A stretch of DNA of 64,000 nt. Origin: Cryobacterium breve. GTDB lineage: Bacteria; Actinomycetota; Actinomycetes; Actinomycetales; Microbacteriaceae. Position numbers and translations under genes: made by a program. Below the pieces are notes generated by a model. That model was given only the letters and a program-made list of their open reading frames with translations. It was not told the origin of the DNA and searched no databases. Positions 16,497 to 25,126 of this stretch are shown here, piece after piece. Location: positions 66,342 through 130,341 of the forward strand of contig NZ_SOGJ01000012.1 in assembly GCF_004402375.1 (NCBI RefSeq), in the 5' to 3' direction. Within the stretch, counting starts at the first letter, position 1; each line of letters starts with the position of its first letter.

Positions 16497-16696
16497 TGAG
16501 CGCAGTCGAGGCAGTTCGCCTCTACTCCGTTGCCGCCGCTGCTACGCAGCTCGACATGTCCCGGGTCTGGGTTTATGACCAGATCAAAGCAGGCAAGCTC
16601 CGCGTCGTGGAGTTTGGTGACACCAGGCCGCACCAGCGCATTCGCGCGGACGACCTGCAGAAGTTCATAGACGCCCGCACGTTCGGGCCCGTCTAA
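16496..16696 (+). CDS. Small HTH protein, excisionase-like
   Basis: 66 residues with an AlpA/MerR-like winged helix (LYSVAAAATQLDMSRVWVYD, ending IRADDLQKFIDART). This is the usual architecture of phage recombination directionality factors or early regulators. Position directly after the Cro-like gene supports an excisionase role, but the family also includes transcription factors. Start ATG overlaps the previous stop by one base. Confidence 0.65.
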   Translation: MSAVEAVRLYSVAAAATQLDMSRVWVYDQIKAGKLRVVEFGDTRPHQRIRADDLQKFIDARTFGPV

Positions 16697-17086
16697 ACCT
16701 CCACATTCTCGCCCCTCGACCAGAGGGGCATCCACCGGCGTGCCCAAACGCGCCCTGAGCTTGCCCAATGCCAGATGCTGCCGCGAGGCGGTGTCGGGAT
16801 GGGGGCTCGCAGCACCTTGACAACTACACAGCGAAACCCCGAAGAAATGCAGGGGTGCCCACCGCACAGCAAAGCGGGAGGGAGCGGGAATGGATGCCCG
16901 CGCTGGGACCGACTAAGCCTCGGGGACCAGCAGGCGCGAGTGGCGTTGATCGTAACCACTCAGCGGCGAGCCCTTCGAGGGTCGTCCGGGTGTGCAGTCC
17001 CGGCGTCGCACTCAACCACCACTCACGAAAAAGGGGCCAGCCGCACGAACGGATGGCCCCACACCACGCACCACGAAAGGAACGCA
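16697..17086. other. 390-bp non-coding leader with hairpins
   Basis: No supported gene. TTGACA at 16818 has no good -10 partner. Hairpins: CCGGG/CCCGG (16986-16990 with 16999-17003) and GGGGCCA/TGGCCCC (17033-17039 with 17054-17060), the latter 27 bases before the next ATG. It may be a structured leader or antitermination region of the early operon. Confidence 0.5.
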
Positions 17087-17410
17087 ATGGCAACTGTACC
17101 CACCATCACCGGGAACGACACGGTGAGAGCCCGACCCGCCGACCCGCTCACCTCTCACGCCGCAGCAGACAGCAACGAGAACCGCCTCCTGGTCAAGGCC
17201 ATCGTGCTCCGACTCATCACCGACCGGCCCATGACGGATCACGAACTGACCACCGCCTACTTCCAGCAGCCCGACTACGTGGTGGCCGACTTCGACAGCC
17301 CCCGCAAGCGCCGGTCTGGACTGACCAAGGACGATGCGATCGTGTGGACCGGCGAGAAGCGCGCCGGCCGCACGAAGCGTCAGGTCAACGTCTGGGGCGT
17401 GGCCGCATGA
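17087..17410 (+). CDS. Phage early protein with winged-helix-like region
   Basis: 107 residues from the ATG at 17087 with AAAGGAA upstream; longer frames are rejected because they run through the structured leader. Sequence features: PADPLTSHAAADSNENR, then a helical segment (LVKAIVLRLITDRPMTDHEL) and RKRRSGLTKDDAIVWTGEKR, a pattern seen in small phage proteins with a winged-helix fold that end in a basic strand. Probably DNA-binding, role unknown. First gene of a tightly overlapping early operon; its TGA overlaps the next ATG. Confidence 0.7.
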   Translation: MATVPTITGNDTVRARPADPLTSHAAADSNENRLLVKAIVLRLITDRPMTDHELTTAYFQQPDYVVADFDSPRKRRSGLTKDDAIVWTGEKRAGRTKRQVNVWGVAA

Positions 17411-17628
17411 GCCGCCGACGCAGCACGTGGATCGCAGAAGATCCCAACCCCGAACTGTCCCAGCTCGACTACTGGGACATGCCCAACACTGACTACACCC
17501 CGTCGGCGCCGATCCCTGAGACCGACTTCCGGGCGGCCGCGATCATCATGGCCGCCTCATTGAGCGCGTGCGTCATCGTCATCACGGTGGCCCTGGTCGC
17601 CTCGATCCTGGGTGTGTGGCGGGCATGA
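17407..17628 (+). CDS. Small single-pass membrane protein
   Basis: 73 residues. The first 45 are polar and acidic; the C-terminus is one transmembrane helix (AAAIIMAASLSACVIVITVA). It is coupled to the preceding and following genes by ATGA overlaps. No function recognised. Confidence 0.65.
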   Translation: MSRRRSTWIAEDPNPELSQLDYWDMPNTDYTPSAPIPETDFRAAAIIMAASLSACVIVITVALVASILGVWRA

Positions 17629-17777
17629 GCGCCGTCTGGTGCGAGAACGCCGCCCACGTGAACGTTCACCCGCTGGTCGATGAGTGCATCTGGCCCCACG
17701 AGGTGGCACCGAGCGGGGCTGCCCCGTCGATGACGGCCGCCGAAACCCTCGACCCCCGCCAGGCGGTGACCTCGTGA
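17625..17777 (+). CDS. Short hypothetical phage protein
   Basis: 50 residues (MSAVWCENAAHVNVHPLVDE at the start), beginning at the ATG 17625-17627 that overlaps the previous stop. Support comes mainly from ATGA/GTGA coupling on both sides. Function unknown. Confidence 0.5.
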   Translation: MSAVWCENAAHVNVHPLVDECIWPHEVAPSGAAPSMTAAETLDPRQAVTS

Positions 17778-18013
17778 CCGTCCTCCTGTCCGGCAAGCCG
17801 AAGCCGCGCCCGCCGCTGAAGGTCGGCGACCGAGTGCGCCTCTACAAGCCGCGCCACGACATCGGCCCGGACGGGTTCGGCTGGATCCTCCACATTCTCG
17901 ACGGCGGCGTTCAGATCGCACACGTCCAAGCCGACGACGGCAGGCCTGACCCGCTGCCTGAATGGACCCGCGAGACGGTGCGGTTCGCTGAAGTGCAGGT
18001 CCACCCGTGCTGA
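17774..18013 (+). CDS. Small phage protein, SH3-like
   Basis: 79 residues from GTG 17774, overlapping the prior TGA. KVGDRVRLYKPRHDIGPDGFG followed by WILHILDGGVQIAHVQAD looks like a small beta-barrel (SH3-like) fold. No known function. Confidence 0.6.
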   Translation: MTVLLSGKPKPRPPLKVGDRVRLYKPRHDIGPDGFGWILHILDGGVQIAHVQADDGRPDPLPEWTRETVRFAEVQVHPC

Positions 18014-18252
18014 ACATCAAGACCGCCGCCATGCTGGCCGCCCGGTTCGCGCTCACCCTGTTCAGGCTCATCGGCCGTCTGCTCACCCCCGAGCGGGTCG
18101 CCCGCCTCGTCATCATCCTGTTCGTCCTCGGCTGCCTGTGGGTCTTCACCGGCGCCGCTTTCCTCTGGTCCATCCCATTCACCCTCTTCGGCCTGGTCCT
18201 CTGCGTCCCCGCCGTCATCGTCGTATCACTCCCGAAAGGCAACACACCATGA
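18007..18252 (+). CDS. Small two-helix membrane protein
   Basis: 81 residues from GTG 18007, overlapping the previous gene by 7 bases. Two hydrophobic helices (VARLVIILFVLGCLWVFTGA and IPFTLFGLVLCVPAVIVVSL). Function unknown; could be a membrane-acting early protein. Confidence 0.6.
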   Translation: MLNIKTAAMLAARFALTLFRLIGRLLTPERVARLVIILFVLGCLWVFTGAAFLWSIPFTLFGLVLCVPAVIVVSLPKGNTP

Positions 18253-19505
18253 CCCAGCAGAACATCGAGAAGATCACCGTCACCGACTTCATGGGCATCG
18301 AGGGGACGATCGAACTCTTCCCCACGGGCAGCCTGCAGATCATCGCCGGGCCCAACGGTTCCGGCAAGTCCAGCTTCATCCACGCACTCGAGGAGTGCTT
18401 CGACCCGCAGGGCACCCGGCTCATCCCGAACCCGGTGAACAACAAGGCCAACCGCGCCCGGGTCGAGATCCTGCTCACCGATGGCCGCATCGTCCGCGAG
18501 TACCCGAAGGACGGGCCGGGCGTACTCAGCGCCTACGCCCTCGACGGGGCCAAGTACCCCAGCGGGAAAGAGTTCGTCGCCGACATCACGGGCGGCGTGC
18601 TGTTCGACCCGAACGACTTCGTGAAGCTCAGCGACAAGGAGCAGCGCCAGATGCTGCTGTCGAAGGTGACGCTCCCGTTCGACCTCGCCGAGATCGACGC
18701 CAAGCGGAAAGGGTTCTTTGATTCCCGCACGGATGTCACGCGCAAGAAGGGCGAGGCAGCCGCGAGACTCAAAGGTGCGGCGCCGGCCGACGCGACCGTG
18801 CCCACCGAGGAGGTGTCGGCCGGGGCGCTCGTCAAGGAGCTCGACGCGATCCGCGAGCACAATGCCGAGGTCGACCAGAAGGCGGCCGCGTGCGCTGCCG
18901 CCGCCGACTCCCTTGCCGAGATCACCGAGCGCGGCAAGGAACTCGCCGCGGCGCTCGCTCAGGCCAAGGCGGACTACAAGACGGCCGCCGACCTCGCCGC
19001 TGATCTCGCCGATGCAGCCGAGGCCGCCAAGCGCAAGTCGCCCGACGCCGTCACCGAGCAGCTCGCCAGCATCGACGAGACAAATGCCAAGGTGCGCGCC
19101 CAGGCTGCCCGGGCCGCCATTGCCGCAGAGCTCGCCGACCGCACCGCCGAGGAGGCCGCGCTGAACGCGAGCATGGCCGACATCGACAAGACGAAGGCTG
19201 ACGGTCTTGCCGCCGCTGACTTCCCCGCAGGGCTGAGCCTCGGTGACGACTCGATCCTCTTCGATGGGGTGCCGTTCAAGCAGCTCAACACGGCCCGTCA
19301 GGACTCGATCGCGTTCGACCTGGCAACGAGCGGCGACCCGAAGCTGAAGATCGTGGTCATGAAGTCGGGGAACGACCTCGACGACGTGAGCCTCGCCGAG
19401 GTTCGGAAGCTCGCGGAGGAGCGCGGCTACTTCGTGGTCATGGAGCGCATCAGTGGTACGTCCGAGTCGGTCGGTTTCAGCGTCCAGATTCCGGTGTCCG
19501 CATGA
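18249..19505 (+). CDS. SMC/RecF-like AAA ATPase
   Basis: 418 residues from the ATG at 18249 (ATGA overlap). Walker A is GPNGSGKSS at about residues 34-42. The middle (about 165-320) is an Ala/Lys/Glu-rich coiled coil, and the C-terminus (LKIVVMKSGNDLDDVSLAEV) fits the Walker B/D-loop lobe seen in short phage SbcC/RecF-like ATPases. Such proteins work with nucleases in phage DNA recombination or end processing; resolvase, YqaJ-like nuclease and RecT-like genes follow. Confidence 0.8.
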   Translation: MTQQNIEKITVTDFMGIEGTIELFPTGSLQIIAGPNGSGKSSFIHALEECFDPQGTRLIPNPVNNKANRARVEILLTDGRIVREYPKDGPGVLSAYALDGAKYPSGKEFVADITGGVLFDPNDFVKLSDKEQRQMLLSKVTLPFDLAEIDAKRKGFFDSRTDVTRKKGEAAARLKGAAPADATVPTEEVSAGALVKELDAIREHNAEVDQKAAACAAAADSLAEITERGKELAAALAQAKADYKTAADLAADLADAAEAAKRKSPDAVTEQLASIDETNAKVRAQAARAAIAAELADRTAEEAALNASMADIDKTKADGLAAADFPAGLSLGDDSILFDGVPFKQLNTARQDSIAFDLATSGDPKLKIVVMKSGNDLDDVSLAEVRKLAEERGYFVVMERISGTSESVGFSVQIPVSA

Positions 19506-19666
19506 ACTTCACCGACCTCGCCATCGAGCACCTCAGGGAAGCCGAGCAGATCAGCAACGCCGCACTCAGGGCCGAGCACCTCGCCAAGGCTCAGGTGTAC
19601 GCGCTGCTCGTCAACGCGGAAGCCCTCGACGAGAACACCGCAGCGCTCCAGGGGCGCGGGCTGTGA
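19502..19666 (+). CDS. Small hypothetical protein in recombination operon
   Basis: 54 residues, mostly helical (TDLAIEHLREAEQISNAALR), ATGA overlap with the ATPase gene and GTGA overlap with the next gene. Short, but the coupling supports it. Confidence 0.6.
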   Translation: MNFTDLAIEHLREAEQISNAALRAEHLAKAQVYALLVNAEALDENTAALQGRGL

Positions 19667-20253
19667 GCGCCCTCGGCAGCATCGACGGGCTCACCGCTGC
19701 AATCCACGCAGCACCCGAGCGGCGCGACTGGGTGATCGGCCTCGACCTGTCCCTCACCGGCACCGGCTGGGCCATCTACGGCACGGACGGATTCAGGACC
19801 GGCCTCATCAAGTCCACCGGCAAGAAGGGTACCAGCCTCCTCGAGCGCTGGTGCCGCCTCTACGACATCACTGTGCAAATCATGGAGGTCGTGCCCCGCG
19901 GTGCGCTCGTCGTCATCGAGCAGCCCGCCTACTCCCAGACGGGCGGTTCGCACCATGACCGCTCGGGCCTCTGGTGGATGGTCGTCCAGGACGCCATGCA
20001 AGCCCGGCACAACGTGGTCGAGGTCACACCGGGCGGGCTCAAGAAGTATGCCACGGGCAAGGGCAACGCATCGAAGGATCAGGTTCTCGCCTCCGTCGTG
20101 AAGCGGTACGCCAACGCCGACGTGACAGACAACAACGTCGCCGACGCTGTGGTGCTCGCCGCGATGGGGGCGCGCAGCCTGGGCGTGATCACGGAGGCGG
20201 CGCTGCCGGTGCTGAATCGGGCGGCGATGGATGCCGTGAGGTGGGCCGCGTGA
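19663..20253 (+). CDS. RuvC-like Holliday junction resolvase
   Basis: 196 residues from GTG 19663. RNase H-fold acidic residues: Asp in IGLDLSLTGTGWA (about residue 27), Glu in VVIEQPAYS and Asp in DNNVADAVVLAA near the C-terminus. The VTPGGLKKYATGKGNASKDQ segment is typical of RuvC-like phage resolvases. It would cut branched DNA before packaging or during recombination. Confidence 0.85.
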   Translation: MSALGSIDGLTAAIHAAPERRDWVIGLDLSLTGTGWAIYGTDGFRTGLIKSTGKKGTSLLERWCRLYDITVQIMEVVPRGALVVIEQPAYSQTGGSHHDRSGLWWMVVQDAMQARHNVVEVTPGGLKKYATGKGNASKDQVLASVVKRYANADVTDNNVADAVVLAAMGARSLGVITEAALPVLNRAAMDAVRWAA

Positions 20254-20840
20254 CCTACCTCGACCGGATCCTCGCAGACTCGACAGACCGGGAGGCGTGG
20301 CTGCTCGCCCGTGAGCCGATCGTCGGCGCATCGGACGCAGCCAAGCTCGCCCGTCCCGAGTCCATCGACGTCTACACGGCGGCCAAGCTCAAACGCTCCA
20401 CCTTCAGCGGCAACCGGTTCACCGAGTCGGGGAACCTCTGGGAGCCGCTCATGCTCGCCTGGGCGGGCATCCCGCAGAACACTCTCCTGATCCACGCCGA
20501 GAGTATCCCCGGCCTCGCAGCCACCCCAGACGGGCTGCTCGTCACCCCTGCAGGCATCGTGCTCGCCGAGGTGAAGGCCAAACACGACCGCATCGTCTAC
20601 GGGCCCACCCCCGGCGAACTCAGGCAGGTCGCATTCCAGCAGTACTGCGTCGGCCCCGAAGTCCTGTACACCGACTTCATCTGGGCCGAGATCGTCAACG
20701 GCGAGATGCGCACCGAGGATCCCAAGAGCCTGCGCATCTACCCCGCCGACGTCGCCGACGTGCTCGCCGGGCTGCTGCCGATCGCAATTGAACTATCCGC
20801 GCGGATCACCGCCGCGCTCGAATTTGAAAGAGGTATGTGA
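20250..20840 (+). CDS. YqaJ/lambda-exonuclease-type nuclease
   Basis: 196 residues from GTG 20250. PD-(D/E)xK signature: AATPDGLLV followed by VLAEVKAKHD. The N-terminal REAWLLAREPIVGASDAAKL is the usual YqaJ start region, which binds DNA ends. A 5'-3' exonuclease that feeds a single-strand annealing protein is expected, and a RecT-like gene follows at once. Confidence 0.85.
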   Translation: MTYLDRILADSTDREAWLLAREPIVGASDAAKLARPESIDVYTAAKLKRSTFSGNRFTESGNLWEPLMLAWAGIPQNTLLIHAESIPGLAATPDGLLVTPAGIVLAEVKAKHDRIVYGPTPGELRQVAFQQYCVGPEVLYTDFIWAEIVNGEMRTEDPKSLRIYPADVADVLAGLLPIAIELSARITAALEFERGM

Positions 20841-21766
20841 TGAGCAAGGAAATCACCCAGTACGAGGCCGCGGGCCTCGACGAGAAGATGCGCTACGTGC
20901 AGACGCTCTCCTCGGCGGGCGAACTGATCCCCAGGGGTTTGCACGCCGCCGGCAAGCCGTCACCTGGCAAGGTTTTGCTCGTCTGCGAGACGGGCGCGAT
21001 GCTCGGCATTCACCCGATGGCAGCAATCGCGGGCATCAACGTGATCGAGGGCAGGGCCACAATCTCCCCGGCGCTGATGTCCGGGCTGATCCGCAAGGCG
21101 GGACACAAGCTGCGCGTGTCCACCGCGGGCACCGTCGAGGGCGGCGACTTCGTGGCCACGGCCCGGCTCACCCGATCCGATGACCCCGACTTCACCTACG
21201 AGGTGTCGTGGACTCCCGCCCGCGCCGCCCGCGCTGGCCTCTGCAAGTACGAGCAACAGCAGGGGAAGTGGGCGGTCAATGCTCGCTCGAAGAGTGGCAG
21301 TGCGCTCCCCTGGGAGTCATACACGGAGGCGCTGTGCAAGGCGCGTGCGATCGGCGAGGTTGCCCGGGAGGGTGCTGAAGATTGTCTGATGGGTGTCCAG
21401 TACACCCCGGAGGAGATGGGCGCGCTCGTCAGCGAGGGCGGCGAGATGGTCGCCACCGTCGACAAGCCCGAGCCAACCGAGGACTGGGCGGCACTCGTGG
21501 CCGCTGTGACCACACTCGCCGAGCTCAAGGAGATCAGGGACCGGGCCAACGCCGCCGACGAGTACGCGGCCAACCGGGCGCTGTTCCTGGCCCGCAGCGG
21601 GGAGATCAGCCGGGGCGAGGAAACGGCCCCCGCCGAAGCGGCGCCGGATGAGAACATCGTCGACGCCGAGGTGGTCGACGACGAGCCGGCCACCGAGGAG
21701 ACGGAGGCGGAGCGTTACGAGCGCGAGAGCGCCGCCGAGTTCGAAGCGCAGGCCACCGATGGTTGA
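20840..21766 (+). CDS. RecT-like single-strand annealing protein
   Basis: 308 residues from ATG 20840 with AAAGAGG six bases upstream; a GTG one codon earlier is possible. The segment LVCETGAMLGIHPMAAIAGI with RATISPALMSGLIRKAGHKL and the WESYTEALCKARAIGEVARE helix match RecT-family recombinases. The C-terminal 70 residues are acidic and probably disordered. Together with the nuclease it should catalyse RecA-independent annealing. Confidence 0.8.
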   Translation: MSKEITQYEAAGLDEKMRYVQTLSSAGELIPRGLHAAGKPSPGKVLLVCETGAMLGIHPMAAIAGINVIEGRATISPALMSGLIRKAGHKLRVSTAGTVEGGDFVATARLTRSDDPDFTYEVSWTPARAARAGLCKYEQQQGKWAVNARSKSGSALPWESYTEALCKARAIGEVAREGAEDCLMGVQYTPEEMGALVSEGGEMVATVDKPEPTEDWAALVAAVTTLAELKEIRDRANAADEYAANRALFLARSGEISRGEETAPAEAAPDENIVDAEVVDDEPATEETEAERYERESAAEFEAQATDG

Positions 21767-22178
21767 GTTCACGAACCAGCAGTCAGGGGAAGTCTCCACC
21801 ATCCCCGACGCTGACCTGGTCAATTATCAGCCGGTCGGCCCCCTCGAGCTGGAGCAGCTGATCCGCGAGGTGGGCGACCGCCTCGAGAACGCCGTCCCGA
21901 TCATCAAGGAACTCTGGGCCAGACGGTACGCCGCCGAGCGCGAGTTCATCTCGGCGCGGGCCAAGGCGCTCATGCGGTCGAGCGAACGCAGCGTCACCCG
22001 GCAGCGGGCGGAAGCTGACCTTGCCACCATGCAGCAGAAGAACGACTTCGACGACGCCAAGGAGATCTTGCACGCCGCCGAGGAACTGCAGAAGGCGCTG
22101 ACCTCGAAGCTCTACGGGTTCTTGAATCTGAACAAGGTCCAGTCGGCCGCGTACATGGCCGGGGGGTTCCAGCGGTGA
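21759..22178 (+). CDS. Helical hypothetical phage protein
   Basis: 139 residues from ATG 21759, overlapping the RecT-like gene by 8 bases. Predominantly helical (LEQLIREVGDRLENAVPIIK; RSVTRQRAEADLATMQQKND). Adjacent position suggests a recombination accessory role; no family recognised. Confidence 0.65.
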   Translation: MVEFTNQQSGEVSTIPDADLVNYQPVGPLELEQLIREVGDRLENAVPIIKELWARRYAAEREFISARAKALMRSSERSVTRQRAEADLATMQQKNDFDDAKEILHAAEELQKALTSKLYGFLNLNKVQSAAYMAGGFQR

Positions 22179-22618
22179 GCTACTACACACTGGGGCTATC
22201 CGCTCAGGCCATTGCTGGCAGCGGGACCGATCACCCATGGGACCCGGGCGACCTGCGCCGATGCATCGACTACTGCTCCGGACGCCTGACCACGGAGCAG
22301 CTGCGCACCCGCATGGCTGGCCGGTCGATCTCCTGGGATCGCCTGCTGCCCGAGTGGGACAAGCTGGTCGCGCTTCTGCAGATCGAGATGGACACGGCGA
22401 CCAATGGCAGAGCGCCGCGAACCTACGCAGAGATGCGGCGCGTTCTGGATGGTGGCGTGAAGTGCGCCACTTGCGACGGAAGTGGTCGCGGCGATACCTG
22501 CGTCAAGTGCAACGGCACCGGGCATAGGTGCGGCGGAACATGCCGAGCCGTCGACTGCCATAGCGGGGCTGCTCTCTGCTCGGCCTGCCGAGGCAATGGC
22601 TACACGGTGGACGCATGA
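22175..22618 (+). CDS. Zinc-finger protein with DnaJ-like CxxCxGxG repeats
   Basis: 147 residues from GTG 22175. The N-terminal 90 residues are a helical region of unknown fold; the C-terminus has CATCDGSG, CVKCNGTGH and CSACRGNG, i.e. DnaJ-type zinc-binding repeats, plus HRCGGTCRAVDCH. Probably binds zinc and either protein or nucleic acid. No J-domain is present. Confidence 0.7.
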   Translation: MSYYTLGLSAQAIAGSGTDHPWDPGDLRRCIDYCSGRLTTEQLRTRMAGRSISWDRLLPEWDKLVALLQIEMDTATNGRAPRTYAEMRRVLDGGVKCATCDGSGRGDTCVKCNGTGHRCGGTCRAVDCHSGAALCSACRGNGYTVDA

Positions 22619-23025
22619 TCTGCCCGAAGGTCCCGAAGCCCTCCAAGGCTGACGAGGCCGACGCCTACGAGCTCGCCACGCTCCGCGACCGCGACACGTG
22701 CCAGCGCTGCCGTGCAGGGTGCGGCCCGTCGAACCGGGACCACCGCAAGAACCGGTCCCAGGGCGGGCAGACAACGACCGCGAACCTGCAGATCCTCGGG
22801 GGCACCGGGACGCTCGGCTGTCACGGCTGGGCGACATCGCACCCGGCCGAGGCGATCGCAGAGGGCTGGGCGGTCCCTGGCTGGGCTGTCCCCGCTGAGT
22901 GGCCGGCTCGCCGCTGGGTGTCCGGGGTCCTGTCGTGGGTGCTGCTGGATGACGTGGGCGGCTGGGTGGTCATCACCGAGGCCGAGTCGGCACGGCGGCG
23001 CAGCGGCGACGGGGTCATCTACTGA
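22615..23025 (+). CDS. HNH endonuclease
   Basis: 136 residues. RDRDTCQRCRAGCGPSNRDH, then NRSQGGQTTTANLQIL and LGCHGW, form an HNH zinc-nuclease core (two Cys pairs, Asp-His, Asn, His). It is located in the early operon rather than next to the terminase, so it is more likely a recombination or homing-type nuclease than a packaging nuclease. Confidence 0.8.
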   Translation: MICPKVPKPSKADEADAYELATLRDRDTCQRCRAGCGPSNRDHRKNRSQGGQTTTANLQILGGTGTLGCHGWATSHPAEAIAEGWAVPGWAVPAEWPARRWVSGVLSWVLLDDVGGWVVITEAESARRRSGDGVIY

Positions 23026-23195
23026 TGGCCCTCGACAAGAAGGCGCTACTCGCGCACATCAAGAAGAAGGCCGAGCACCCCAAGCTCATCGTCTACGCGG
23101 TCCTAACCGGGCTGGCGACGGCGATCGAGCGGGGCGACTTCGACGAGAAGGAAGGAGGAAAACCAAGTGGCAAGAGGCAGAGTCATCACCCCTGA
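23025..23195 (+). CDS. Small basic phage protein
   Basis: 56 residues (ALLAHIKKKAEHPKLIVYAV early in the chain), ATG overlapping the previous TGA. Its 3' end overlaps the replisome-organiser gene by 29 bases and contains that gene's AAGGAGG site. Function unknown. Confidence 0.6.
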   Translation: MALDKKALLAHIKKKAEHPKLIVYAVLTGLATAIERGDFDEKEGGKPSGKRQSHHP

Positions 23196-23946
23196 CTTCT
23201 GGACCGACGGCAATATGATCCGGCTCTCGCCGTTTGCGCGGCTGTTCTACATCGGTTTGTGGAACTTCGCGTACTGCGACAAGGGCCACCTGCCCGACGA
23301 CGCGCTGGGCCTGAAGCTCAAGATCCTGCCTGCCGACCCGGTGGACGCCGACGAGCTCCTGGCCGAGGTCATGCGCAACGGGCGTGTGTCCCGTGTCGAG
23401 GCTGAGGGCAAGACGTATCTGTGGATGCCGTCGTTCGGGCCGTGGCAGAAAACAGACCCGCGATGGAAGACCCGCTGCCCCGCCTGCGCTCATCAGGACT
23501 CACTGATACTCACTAAAACTCCGGTGAGTTACGCCGAGTCTCACCAGAGCTCAGCGTTAAGAGAAGAGAACCAGAGAGAAGAGAAGAGAACCGTAATAAC
23601 ACACGCTCTGCCGAGCGCGGAGAGTGTGTTCGATGCCGCCTATCTTCACTGGCCGAAGAAGGTCGAGCGGAAAGCGGCCCTCGAGAAGTTCAAGGCAGCG
23701 GCCAAGCGGATCGACTCCGAGGCACTGGCCGCTCATATCGTCCGATTCGGTGACGCCTATGCGGCGACCACCGATAAGCGATTCACCCCCGCGCTGGGTG
23801 TGTGGATCGGTCACGAGCGATGGACGGACGAACTGCCTTCCGCGCAGCAGGGCGAGCGCAAGCCGACGCGCACCGATCAGAACCTCGACTTCGTGGCGCA
23901 ACTGGCCCGCGAGCAGGCGCAGCAGCAGAGAGGACTCACAGCATGA
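23167..23946 (+). CDS. Phage replisome organiser / replication initiator
   Basis: 259 residues from GTG 23167 with a strong AAGGAGG site. The N-terminus (ITPDFWTDGNMIRLSPFARL then FYIGLWNFAYCDKGHLPDD) is the winged-helix domain of phage replisome organisers; CPACAH may be a zinc knuckle. The C-terminal WIGHERWTDELP region resembles DnaD-like tails. Expected to bind the phage origin and recruit helicase through the next gene's product. Confidence 0.8.
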   Translation: MARGRVITPDFWTDGNMIRLSPFARLFYIGLWNFAYCDKGHLPDDALGLKLKILPADPVDADELLAEVMRNGRVSRVEAEGKTYLWMPSFGPWQKTDPRWKTRCPACAHQDSLILTKTPVSYAESHQSSALREENQREEKRTVITHALPSAESVFDAAYLHWPKKVERKAALEKFKAAAKRIDSEALAAHIVRFGDAYAATTDKRFTPALGVWIGHERWTDELPSAQQGERKPTRTDQNLDFVAQLAREQAQQQRGLTA

Positions 23947-24377
23947 ACATCGTCCAAGTCGGGCAGATCCTGACAATCGCCAGCGGGTTCGACCGGTTCA
24001 TCACCGTGGACCGGGTGACCACGAGCGCGTGGCATCTCGTCCTCGAGCAGGTCGACTTCGAGGAAGCCAAGGCTGCAACGCTCGCCCACTTCGTCGGGCC
24101 GCTCGCCAAGGAGACGTTCAGTGTCCGGCACATTCTGGCGTCGGTCGCTGACTCTGGCCGGAACACGGCGGCAGCGATCGAGGCTGACGTGCGCTCGGCG
24201 AAGGCTCGCGGGCTGATCGAGAAGTCCTGGCCGGCACGGGAGCGCCTGCCTGAGCGGGCACGTGAGGCGCTGTTCAACCTGCGCGAGATCGAGCGCCGGG
24301 CTGCTGCTGAACGGTTTGCCCTCGACCAGGGGCCCGGGTCGCCGGTCGACGTCGGCACGGTCGGGCGGCGCGCATGA
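23943..24377 (+). CDS. Helicase-loader/inhibitor-like protein
   Basis: 144 residues, ATGA overlap. The pattern WHLVLEQVDFEEAKAATLAH, then RHILASVADS, resembles the G39P-type loader and inhibitor of replicative helicase. The prophage encodes no helicase, so the partner would be host DnaB. Family assignment is from motif resemblance and position. Confidence 0.6.
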   Translation: MNIVQVGQILTIASGFDRFITVDRVTTSAWHLVLEQVDFEEAKAATLAHFVGPLAKETFSVRHILASVADSGRNTAAAIEADVRSAKARGLIEKSWPARERLPERAREALFNLREIERRAAAERFALDQGPGSPVDVGTVGRRA

Positions 24378-24688
24378 GCGTGCAGCTCCCGGTGAACGTC
24401 ACCGACGAGCAGTACCGGGCGCTGCTGAAGATCGCCAGCAAGCGAAGCGTCCAGGCGCACCACCTGGTCGAGCAGCTGGTCACGCACGCGCTGAAGCCCG
24501 CCCCGGCGCCGGTCACCATCGTGCAGATGCTCGATGACATTCGGCGGTTGCACGGGCTCGGCAAGAACGACCGGCAGATCGCGGAGAACCTCGGCGTGAA
24601 GCAGGGCCGAGTGAGCTACCAACGCAACCAAATGCACCTCCCGGTCAACGATCCCCGCGGCCGGAAATCCCAAGAGAAAGCGCACTGA
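24374..24688 (+). CDS. HTH DNA-binding protein
   Basis: 104 residues. DIRRLHGLGKNDRQIAENLG, continuing VKQGRVSYQRNQMHLP, is a resolvase/sigma-like HTH. A regulator or replication accessory is likely. Start ATG overlaps the previous stop. Confidence 0.65.
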   Translation: MSVQLPVNVTDEQYRALLKIASKRSVQAHHLVEQLVTHALKPAPAPVTIVQMLDDIRRLHGLGKNDRQIAENLGVKQGRVSYQRNQMHLPVNDPRGRKSQEKAH

Positions 24689-24690
24689 AC

Positions 24691-25125
24691 ATGACTGCGT
24701 GCGATGAGTTCACGGGCACGCGGAACGCTGGCGGCTATGGGGTTCTGACCAAGGCGGTGAACGGGTCTCGGCTGGCCCACAGGGCGGCCCTCGCCGAGAA
24801 GCTCGGCAGGCCGGTTGTCGGCATGGCTCGGCACACATGCGATAACCCGCCGTGCATCGAGCCGAGCCACCTGCTCGATGGCACGCAGGCGGAGAACGTT
24901 GCCGACGCCGTGGCGCGCGGTCGAACACGCGGCGGCCGCTATAACCAGGCCGAATGCATCAACGGGCACGCGCTCGTCGATGGCAACGTCCGCATCAAGC
25001 TGCGGCACGACGGGTACACCGAGAGGCTGTGCCTGGAATGCCGCCGAATCAACAGCACGAAGCAGTCCGAGCGGCGCAAGGCGGCTCGGCACGAACGCGG
25101 ACTCATCCGCACAAGGAAGGCATGA
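24691..25125 (+). CDS. HNH homing-type endonuclease
   Basis: 144 residues. [20 protein letters not shown] followed by [12 protein letters not shown] is the HNH_3 signature of phage and intron homing nucleases; a second zinc-like cluster (CINGH...CLECRR) follows. Insertion between an HTH gene and ssb is typical for freestanding homing genes. It starts at the ATG 24691. Confidence 0.85.
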   Translation: MTACDEFTGTRNAGGYGVLTKAVNGSRLAHRAALAEKLGRPVVGMARHTCDNPPCIEPSHLLDGTQAENVADAVARGRTRGGRYNQAECINGHALVDGNVRIKLRHDGYTERLCLECRRINSTKQSERRKAARHERGLIRTRKA

Positions 25126-25126
25126 C

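Noticed and set aside
17493..18860. 455-residue minus-strand ORF
   Set aside because: Antisense to five overlapping early genes that are coupled by ATGA overlaps.
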